From an uncultured Bacillota bacterium (lineage in GTDB: Bacteria > Bacillota > Clostridia > Oscillospirales > Oscillospiraceae), in NCBI GenBank assembly GCA_947573385.1, contig CANPFP010000011.1, forward strand, positions 1 through 36,420: DNA of 36,420 bases. The letters are read 5' to 3'. Positions within the stretch are counted from its first letter, which is position 1, and every line of letters begins with the position of its first letter. A program made the position numbers and the translations under genes. Below the pieces are notes generated by a model. The model had not been told where the DNA came from and ran no database searches. It worked only from the letters and a program-made list of their open reading frames with translations. Below, piece after piece: positions 31,206-36,420 of the stretch.

Positions 31206-31622
31206 TTACGCCTCCGGCTCCTCGCCGTCCTCGTCCTCCTCCTCGTCGTCGGTGAGCTCCATGGCGTAGCGGGTGCCGCAGGAGGGGCACTCCACCTCGC
31301 CGTCCACCAGGGCATCGTCATCCACCAGGATGTCGGCGCCGCAGGAGGGGCACTCCACCTCAAACCAGTCGTCGTCGTAGTCCTCAGAGTCCTCGTCCTC
31401 GTCAAAAACGACCTCCTCCACATCGGCCAGGTCGTCAGACAGCACGTCGATCTCCTCGCCCAGGTTGAGGGCGTTTTCCTCCAGGTCCTCCACGGACATG
31501 GCCAGCTCCTCCATAATGCCGATCATCACGGAGATGAGCTTGCCCTCCTTGGACTTGGTGGTGTCCAGGTCCAGCCCCTCGGCCAGGCCCTTCAGATAGG
31601 CGACTTTCTCGGAAATAGTCAT
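31206..31622 (-). CDS. CD1247-type zinc-ribbon protein
   Basis: A 138-residue cytoplasmic protein widespread in Clostridia. The N-terminal TISEKVAYLKGLAEGLDLDT is the signature of the CD1247 N-terminal domain, followed by a helical region (ELAMSVEDLEENALNLGEEI) and a very acidic stretch. Near the end are two CPSCG knuckles (ECPSCGADI, ECPSCGTRY) that should bind one zinc, then an acidic tail. The ATG at 31622 follows AAAGGA; the upstream frame runs through a repeat and efp. Function is unknown; the zinc ribbon suggests contact with nucleic acid or protein. Confidence 0.85.
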   Translation of the reverse strand: MTISEKVAYLKGLAEGLDLDTTKSKEGKLISVMIGIMEELAMSVEDLEENALNLGEEIDVLSDDLADVEEVVFDEDEDSEDYDDDWFEVECPSCGADILVDDDALVDGEVECPSCGTRYAMELTDDEEEDEDGEEPEA

Positions 31623-31652
31623 AGTTGTGATTCCTTTCTGAGGCAATGCCTC

Positions 31653-31718
31653 GTAGGGGCCGCCGCCTTCGGCGGCCCGCAGATAAACGGACGGGCCGGC
31701 GAGGGCGCCGGCCCCTAC
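31653..31718. repeat. palindromic repeat with GTAGGGGCC ends
   Basis: GTAGGGGCC (31653-31661) and GGCCCCTAC (31710-31718) are inverted ends of a 66-base element. It contains inner hairpins GGCCGCCG...CGGCGGCC and GGGCCGGCG...CGCCGGCCC. It lies between efp and the zinc-ribbon gene. Confidence 0.7.
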
Positions 31719-31725
31719 AGGATAT

Positions 31726-32298
31726 TTACGCCTTGCAGCGCTCCAGATACTCGCCGGTGCGGGTGTCGATCTTGATCTTGTCGCCGGGGTTGACGAACAG
31801 GGGCACCTTGATCTCGGCGCCGGTCTCCAGGGTGGCGGGCTTGAGCACGTTGTTGGTGGCGGTGTTGCCGGCAAAGCCGGGGTCGGTCTCGGTGACCTCC
31901 AGCTCCACAAAGTTGGGGGGCTCCACGCCGAACACGCTGCCCTTGTAGGACATCACCTTGCAGGTCATGTTCTCCTTGACAAACTTGAAGCTGTCGCCGA
32001 GAAGGTCCTTGCCAATGGGGATCATGTCGAAGGTCTCGGGGTCCATAAAGTAGTACAGGTCGCCGTCGCTGTAGCTGTAGTCCATGTCCTTGCGCTCCAC
32101 GAAGGCCTGCTCGAACTTGGCGGTGGGGTTGAAGGAGGTCTCGGTCACGCCGCCGGTGATGACGTTCTTCATCTTGGTGCGGACAAAGGCCGCGCCCTTG
32201 CCGGGCTTGACGTGCTGGAACTCGACCACCTGCATAACCTTGCCGTCCATCTCGAAGGTCACGCCGTTGCGGAAATCGCTGGCAGAAATCATAGGCAT
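31726..32298 (-). CDS. efp: elongation factor P
   Basis: A 190-residue EF-P, which binds between P and E sites of the ribosome and relieves stalling at proline stretches. The KOW-like N-domain shows [20 protein letters not shown] and the conserved loop [17 protein letters not shown], whose tip lysine can be modified in other bacteria. The OB domains follow, ending [20 protein letters not shown]. Three in-frame ATG (32307, 32298, 32292) are near the start; the GGAGG is best spaced for 32298. Its own promoter lies upstream. Confidence 0.96.
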   Translation of the reverse strand: MPMISASDFRNGVTFEMDGKVMQVVEFQHVKPGKGAAFVRTKMKNVITGGVTETSFNPTAKFEQAFVERKDMDYSYSDGDLYYFMDPETFDMIPIGKDLLGDSFKFVKENMTCKVMSYKGSVFGVEPPNFVELEVTETDPGFAGNTATNNVLKPATLETGAEIKVPLFVNPGDKIKIDTRTGEYLERCKA

Positions 32299-32346
32299 AG
32301 GAATCATCCTCCATTACATAAACTATAAGATATGCTTAGCTGACTT

Positions 32347-32375
32347 ATTTTACCCTATTTTTTCGCGCTTGGCAA
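32347..32375 (-). promoter_or_regulatory. efp promoter
   Basis: On the minus strand TTGCCA (32370-32375) and TAAAAT (32347-32352) with a 17-base spacer, about 50 bases before the start codon. Confidence 0.7.
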
Positions 32376-32390
32376 GGGGTTTGACAGAAA

Positions 32391-32420
32391 AAGTTAGCCG
32401 CCCGGCTGACAGCCGGGCGG
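32391..32420 (-). terminator. terminator of the hemolysin III gene
   Basis: CCGCCCGGCT (32398-32407) pairs with AGCCGGGCGG (32411-32420) with a 3-base loop; on the minus strand CTAACTTTTT follows. Confidence 0.8.
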
Positions 32421-32428
32421 TCGGTTTT

Positions 32429-33160
32429 TTACAGCCACAGCACCACCCGGTCCATCATGACGAAGTGGGCAACGCTGCCCAGCAGGATGAACAGGTGGAA
32501 AATCTCGTGGCAGCCGAAGCGGGGGTTGTCCCGGCCCGGCCACTTCACGGCGTAGAGCACGCCGCCCACGGTATACAGCAGTCCGCCTGTCAGCAGCCAG
32601 AAGAAGCCAGCCGGGGGCAGGGCGCGGTAGATGGGCACGATGGCGAAGATGGCCAGCCAGCCCATAAACAGATAGATGGCGCTGGTGAGCCACCGGGGGA
32701 TGGCCAGCTTGGTGATGGTGAGCACCGTCCCGGCCGCGGCCAGGGTCCACACGGCAATCACCAGCGGGATGCCGCCGGCCTCCCGCAGGACGGTGAGACA
32801 CAGGGGGGTATAGCTGCCGGCGATAAGGAGGTAGATGGAGCAGTGGTCATATTTCCGCAGGGCCAGCCGCCCGGGAACGGAGACGTTCAGGCAGTGGTAC
32901 AGGGTGCTGGCGGTGTACAGGCAGATCATAGACAGGCCATAAACGGCAAACAGCCCAAGCAGCAGCCACTTGCCCAGCAGGGCCGACCGGACCAGCAGGG
33001 CGGCGGTGCCCAGCGCGGCCAGTACCGCGCCCACTCCATGGGTGATGGCCGACCAGGGACGCAGGCCGTCGTAGGGGTCCCGGACCTCTGCCCGGCGGCG
33101 GGGCCGTACCTTGATAGCAGGGGCGGCGGGGAAGATGGGGGCAGCAGCATGGGTGCGCAT
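32429..33160 (-). CDS. hemolysin III / PAQR-family membrane protein
   Basis: A 243-residue integral membrane protein with about seven hydrophobic segments. The hemolysin III/PAQR zinc-site residues are visible: STLYHCLN, YDHCSIYLLIAGSYTP and, near the end, CHEIFHLFILLGSVAHF. The first 30 residues are basic and cytoplasmic. The natural role in bacteria is unclear; the name comes from a Bacillus cereus homologue, and adiponectin-receptor relatives suggest a membrane lipid hydrolase. The ATG at 33160 follows AAAGGAG. It is transcribed alone from its own promoter. Confidence 0.9.
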   Translation of the reverse strand: MRTHAAAPIFPAAPAIKVRPRRRAEVRDPYDGLRPWSAITHGVGAVLAALGTAALLVRSALLGKWLLLGLFAVYGLSMICLYTASTLYHCLNVSVPGRLALRKYDHCSIYLLIAGSYTPLCLTVLREAGGIPLVIAVWTLAAAGTVLTITKLAIPRWLTSAIYLFMGWLAIFAIVPIYRALPPAGFFWLLTGGLLYTVGGVLYAVKWPGRDNPRFGCHEIFHLFILLGSVAHFVMMDRVVLWL

Positions 33161-33212
33161 AGAACACACTCCTTTCCATAACAGGTAAGGCTTTCATTTT
33201 TCTTCTGAATAC

Positions 33213-33241
33213 AGTATATACAAAAACGGCGAAATAATCAA
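33213..33241 (-). promoter_or_regulatory. hemolysin III gene promoter
   Basis: On the minus strand TTGATT (33236-33241) and TATACT (33213-33218) with a 17-base spacer, about 50 bases before the ATG. Confidence 0.7.
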
Positions 33242-33288
33242 TATAAAATATGACCAAATATAATATTAAAAATTAGATACGATGATAC

Positions 33289-33324
33289 AAAAAACAGCGC
33301 CGGGATTACCGGCGCTGTTTTTTT
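33289..33324. terminator. ferredoxin gene terminator
   Basis: CAGCGCCGG (33295-33303) pairs with CCGGCGCTG (33309-33317), flanked by A6 and T7, so it can end transcription in both directions. Confidence 0.9.
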
Positions 33325-33329
33325 GGTCA

Positions 33330-33500
33330 TTAGCCCTGGGAGATTGCACCCATGGGGCAGGTACCAGCGCAGGAGCCGCAATCAATGCAGGCGCCGGCGT
33401 CGATGACGTAGTGGTCGTCTCCCTGAGCGATGGCGCCCACGGGGCAGCCCTCAGTGCAGGAGCCGCAGCTGATGCAAGCGTCACTGATAACATAGGCCAT
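33330..33500 (-). CDS. 2[4Fe-4S] ferredoxin
   Basis: A 56-residue clostridial-type ferredoxin with two cluster motifs, CISCGSCTEGCP and CIDCGSCAGTCP, each giving four cysteines. It carries low-potential electrons in the cytoplasm and is a natural acceptor for oxidoreductases such as IorAB in this window. The ATG at 33500 has a GGAGG site and gives the normal length; the open frame extends a further 20 residues upstream without a site. Own promoter and terminator. Confidence 0.96.
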   Translation of the reverse strand: MAYVISDACISCGSCTEGCPVGAIAQGDDHYVIDAGACIDCGSCAGTCPMGAISQG

Positions 33501-33532
33501 AGTATGTACACCTCCATTAAAATGGTATCCCC

Positions 33533-33560
33533 ATTCTACCACAATTTTTGAAAAAAGCAA
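33533..33560 (-). promoter_or_regulatory. ferredoxin gene promoter
   Basis: On the minus strand TTGCTT (33555-33560) and TAGAAT (33533-33538) with a 16-base spacer, about 33 bases before the ATG. Confidence 0.55.
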
Positions 33561-33632
33561 TGCTTAATTTTGGAAGAAGCCCAGGAATTTATTTTGCCGC
33601 CGGCGGAGAAACCGGCTGCCTGGGGCGGAGCG

Positions 33633-33645
33633 TCTAAATTTTAGA
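33633..33645. promoter_or_regulatory. palindrome upstream of clpC
   Basis: TCTAAA-T-TTTAGA, a perfect inverted repeat about 50 bases before the clpC ATG. It is not a CtsR heptad repeat. It may be an operator or the -10 region; the role is unknown. Confidence 0.3.
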
Positions 33646-33692
33646 AAAACCGGGCATGATGGAAGAAGACTTGATTCTGAGGTGATGCTACC

Positions 33693-36122
33693 ATGGCAGA
33701 CAGCCAATTCACATCCACCGCCCTGGGGGCCATCCGGCTTGCCCAGCAAAACGCCGCACGGCTGGGTCACAGCTATGTAGGCAGCGAGCACCTGCTCCTG
33801 GGGCTGGCCGGTCAGGAGTTCAGCCCCGCGGCTATGGCCCTGCGCCGGGCGGGGGCGGACAGCCAGGCCCTGCGTTCCGCCATCGCTCAGCGGGTGGGGA
33901 CGGGGGTGCCAGCCCAGTCCAGCTTTCAGGGGCTGACGCCCAACTGCTGCATGGCCATTCAGGGGGCGGTGGAGGAGAGCCGCCGCCTGGGCCAGAGCGC
34001 GGTGAACTCAGAGCATCTGCTGCTGGGCCTGCTGCGGGCCAAGGGCAACGGGGCTTCCCGGCTGCTGGCCCACTGCGGGGTGGACGGGGAGGGACTGTAC
34101 CGCTCGGTATCCGCCTCTCTGGGTGGGGAGGAGACCCCTGCTCCCAAGCCCCGCCCCCGGGAACCCGAGCCACGGCCCGGCGGCGACACCCGCCAGCTGG
34201 ACCAGTGCGCCCGGGACCTGACCCGCATGGCGTCTGAGGGGCGGTTGGACCCCATGATCGGCCGAAAAGAGGAGCTGGCCCGGGTGATTCAGATTCTCTC
34301 CCGCCGAACCAAGAACAACCCCGCCCTCATCGGAGAGCCCGGGGTGGGCAAGACCGCCGTGGTGGAGGGCCTGGCCGCCGCCATTGCCGACGGTGCTGCC
34401 CCCCAGCATCTGCTGGGCAAGCGGGTGTACGCCCTGGACCTGTCTGCCATGGTGGCGGGCACCAAGTACCGGGGTGAGTTTGAGGAGAAGCTGAAGCATG
34501 TCCTCAACGAGGTCCGCCGGGCGGGGAACATCATCCTCTTCATCGATGAGCTTCACACCATTGTGGGGGCGGGCAGCGCCGAGGGGGCCATCGACGCCGC
34601 CAATATCCTCAAGCCCGCCCTCAGCCGGGGGGAGCTGCAAGTGATCGGGGCCACCACCATCGACGAGTACCGCAAGTATATCGAAAAGGATGCCGCTCTG
34701 GAGCGCCGTTTTCAGCCTATCACCGTGAAGGAGCCCACCCGGGCGGAGACACTGGAAATTTTGCAGGGTCTCCGGGGCCGGTATGAAGCCCACCACCACC
34801 TGATTATCTCCGACAGCGCCCTGGAGACAGCGGTGGACCTGTCCTGCCGCTACCTGCCCCAGCGGTTTCTGCCCGACAAGGCCATCGACCTGGTGGACGA
34901 GGCGGCGGCCCAGGCCCGGCTGTCAGGAAAAGCCCTGCCCCCGGAGCTCCAGCGGCTGGAGGGCCGGGTGTCCCAGGCGGGCCGCCAGCTGGCCGACGCG
35001 GTGCGCCGCCAGGACTTCGAGCAGGCGGCCATCCTGCGCAACGTGGAGCGGGATTTCCGCCGGGAGCTGGAGGGGGAGCGGCAGCGGTGGCAGTCGGGCC
35101 AGGGACAGTTTGCCGTGGAGTCTCATCACATCCAGGCGGTGCTCTCCCAGTGGACAGGGGTGCCCGTCACAGACCCAGACGAAGCGGACAGGCAGGCCCT
35201 GGCCGGCCTGGACCAGACCCTGCGCCGGCACATTTTGGGCCAGGACAAAGCGGTGGAGACGGTGGTGAAGGCCATCCGCCGGGGTCGGCTGGGGCTGAAG
35301 GACCCACGCCGGCCGGTGGGCTGCTTCCTGCTGTTGGGCCCCAGCGGGGTGGGCAAGACCCAGCTGTGCCGCTCCCTGGCCCGGGCCCTCTTTGGCAGCG
35401 AGGAGGCTCTGCTGCGCTTCGACATGTCAGAGTATATGGAGGGGCACACCGTCTCCCGGCTCATCGGCTCCCCGCCGGGCTACGTGGGCCACGAGGAGGG
35501 GGGCCAGCTCACCGAGCGGGTGCGCCGGCGCCCCTGGTCAGTGGTGCTGCTGGACGAGCTGGAGAAAGCCCACCACGATATCTGGTCCCTCCTCCTCCAG
35601 GTGATGGAGGAGGGGGTGCTCACCGACGCCCAGGGCCGGAAGACCGACTTCCGCAATGCGGTGCTGGTGATGACCTCCAACCTGGGGGCCCAGCGGTTCG
35701 CCAAGGGGAAACGGCTGGGCTTTGCCGCCGGGGGTGAGGCGGAGCGGGAGGAGCTGGAGCGGGCGGTGCTGTCCGACGCGGGGCAGACCTTTGCCCCCGA
35801 GTTCCTCAACCGCTTGGACGCCACCCTGGTCTTCCACCCCCTCAGCGGCGAGACCCTCAACGCCATCACCCGCCAGCTCCTCTCCGAGACCCGGAAGCGG
35901 CTGGACAAGCTGGGCATCAATATGGCGGTGGAGGAGGAGGCCGTCTCCCTCCTGGCGGGCAAGGGCAGCAGCCGGGAGTACGGTGCCCGTCCCCTCCGCC
36001 GGGCTATTGCCAACCTGGTGGAGGACCCCGCCGCCGACCTGATGCTCACCGGCCAGTTAAAGAAGGGGGATACCCTGTGTGTCTCCGCCCAGGGGGACGA
36101 GGTGCGGGTGCGGCTGGTATAA
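33693..36122 (+). CDS. clpC: ATP-dependent Clp protease ATPase subunit ClpC
   Basis: An 809-residue AAA+ unfoldase that feeds proteins to ClpP. Layout: two N-terminal Clp repeats (about 3-65 and 78-142), a short proline-rich linker, first ATPase domain with GEPGVGKT (214-221), FIDELH (283-288) and a pore loop KYRG, a middle domain with a UVR-like segment ([12 protein letters not shown], 439-450), second ATPase domain with GPSGVGKT (549-556) and [11 protein letters not shown] (617-627), then a GKRLGF loop (672-677) of the kind that docks on ClpP. The middle domain and length fit ClpC rather than ClpB. The usual ctsR-mcsA-mcsB genes are not upstream; it appears monocistronic. Confidence 0.93.
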   Translation: MADSQFTSTALGAIRLAQQNAARLGHSYVGSEHLLLGLAGQEFSPAAMALRRAGADSQALRSAIAQRVGTGVPAQSSFQGLTPNCCMAIQGAVEESRRLGQSAVNSEHLLLGLLRAKGNGASRLLAHCGVDGEGLYRSVSASLGGEETPAPKPRPREPEPRPGGDTRQLDQCARDLTRMASEGRLDPMIGRKEELARVIQILSRRTKNNPALIGEPGVGKTAVVEGLAAAIADGAAPQHLLGKRVYALDLSAMVAGTKYRGEFEEKLKHVLNEVRRAGNIILFIDELHTIVGAGSAEGAIDAANILKPALSRGELQVIGATTIDEYRKYIEKDAALERRFQPITVKEPTRAETLEILQGLRGRYEAHHHLIISDSALETAVDLSCRYLPQRFLPDKAIDLVDEAAAQARLSGKALPPELQRLEGRVSQAGRQLADAVRRQDFEQAAILRNVERDFRRELEGERQRWQSGQGQFAVESHHIQAVLSQWTGVPVTDPDEADRQALAGLDQTLRRHILGQDKAVETVVKAIRRGRLGLKDPRRPVGCFLLLGPSGVGKTQLCRSLARALFGSEEALLRFDMSEYMEGHTVSRLIGSPPGYVGHEEGGQLTERVRRRPWSVVLLDELEKAHHDIWSLLLQVMEEGVLTDAQGRKTDFRNAVLVMTSNLGAQRFAKGKRLGFAAGGEAEREELERAVLSDAGQTFAPEFLNRLDATLVFHPLSGETLNAITRQLLSETRKRLDKLGINMAVEEEAVSLLAGKGSSREYGARPLRRAIANLVEDPAADLMLTGQLKKGDTLCVSAQGDEVRVRLV

Positions 36123-36126
36123 AAGA

Positions 36127-36159
36127 CAGGGCGGCTGTCCACAACGGACAGCCGCCCTG
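36127..36159. terminator. terminator between clpC and the convergent gene
   Basis: CAGGGCGGCTGTCC (36127-36140) pairs with GGACAGCCGCCCTG (36146-36159), loop ACAAC. The T-rich side faces the minus-strand gene; it also lies five bases after the clpC stop. Confidence 0.75.
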
Positions 36160-36190
36160 CTCAAAACATTTGAAACGCTGCCGCAGGGTT

Positions 36191-36420
36191 CTAAATATTG
36201 GCGTGGGCCAGCTGGGGCTCCCGCTCCGCCTGGGGCTCCGGACGGGGCCGGGCGGGCTGGTCGTGGGTGAGGCCCCTGGCGTTGGCCAGCATCAGCTTGA
36301 TCCGGTTCTCCTGGTTGATCCTGGTGGCGCCGGGGTCGTAGTCGATGGCCACAATGTTGCTGTAAGGGTACTCGTCCTTCAGCTTGCGGATCATCCCCTT
36401 GCCCACGATGTGGTTGGGCA
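36191..36420 (-). CDS. C-terminus of an acyl-CoA dehydratase activase-type protein (partial)
   Basis: The last roughly 76 residues of a gene that enters from beyond the right edge. The frame stays open to position 36420, so the GTG at 36406 is not the real start. The segment NHIVGKGMIRKLKDEYPYSN, then IVAIDYDPGATRINQENRIK, resembles the C-terminal end of large 2-hydroxyacyl-CoA dehydratase/activase fusion proteins of Clostridia. The proline/arginine-rich tail (QPARPRPEPQAEREP) looks like an unstructured extension. The family call is from memory of such sequences and should be taken as probable. Confidence 0.6.
   Translation of the reverse strand, partial: PNHIVGKGMIRKLKDEYPYSNIVAIDYDPGATRINQENRIKLMLANARGLTHDQPARPRPEPQAEREPQLAHANI

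Noticed and set aside
1-36420. CRISPR arrays, tRNA or rRNA genes
   Set aside because: No regularly spaced direct repeats and no cloverleaf or rRNA-like sequence noticed on reading both strands.

Overview
The window is G+C-rich DNA, almost certainly from a Clostridia-class gut Firmicute, most likely an Oscillospiraceae relative such as Flavonifractor, Lawsonibacter or Oscillibacter. Supporting signs are a T-box-controlled thrS, a clostridial zinc-ribbon protein of the CD1247 type, iorAB and paaK genes for amino-acid fermentation, AGGAGG-type ribosome sites, and a hydroxyacyl-CoA dehydratase/activase-like gene at the right edge. The genus is an inference.

Region 1 (1-10673, + strand) is a tightly packed PBSX-like phage structural cassette. 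In order it holds portal (cut by the window edge), prohead protease, major capsid, three head-tail joining proteins, a short contractile sheath, tube, tail chaperone with a probable programmed -1 frameshift, a 207-residue unknown protein where the tape measure should be, a LysM hub protein, a second hub protein, an OB-fold spike-like protein, a gp25-like wedge, baseplate J and an XkdU-like protein. It then stops at a terminator. No full-size tape measure, tail fibre, holin, lysin, integrase or repressor is seen. All frames are open, so this looks like a maintained, reduced particle rather than a decaying prophage. A hicAB toxin-antitoxin pair with its own promoter/operator follows on the opposite strand.

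Region 2 (11430-18862) concerns acids and their CoA esters. An AMP-forming acyl-CoA ligase diverges from a TrpR-like yerC. yerC leads into iorA and iorB (arylpyruvate to arylacetyl-CoA), a DUF1919 gene, a small unknown gene, a phenylacetate-CoA ligase and a double-ACT protein. Together they suggest fermentation of aromatic amino acids under an aromatic-amino-acid-type regulator.

Region 3 (18903-27368) holds a two-component system with a large external sensor, then ilvA, rpe and recR. A minus-strand pair of unknown genes follows, preceded by a close match to a flagellar sigma-D promoter. sfsA and an HD-domain protein complete the region.

Region 4 (27495-36420) holds a threonine T-box with thrS (encoding a ThrRS without its TGS domain), a serpin lipoprotein, the zinc-ribbon protein, efp, a hemolysin III membrane protein, a 2[4Fe-4S] ferredoxin, clpC, and the 3' end of an activase-like gene.

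At least two families of palindromic intergenic repeats are scattered through regions 2-4. Several copies sit exactly at gene ends, so that the repeat itself contains the stop codon.
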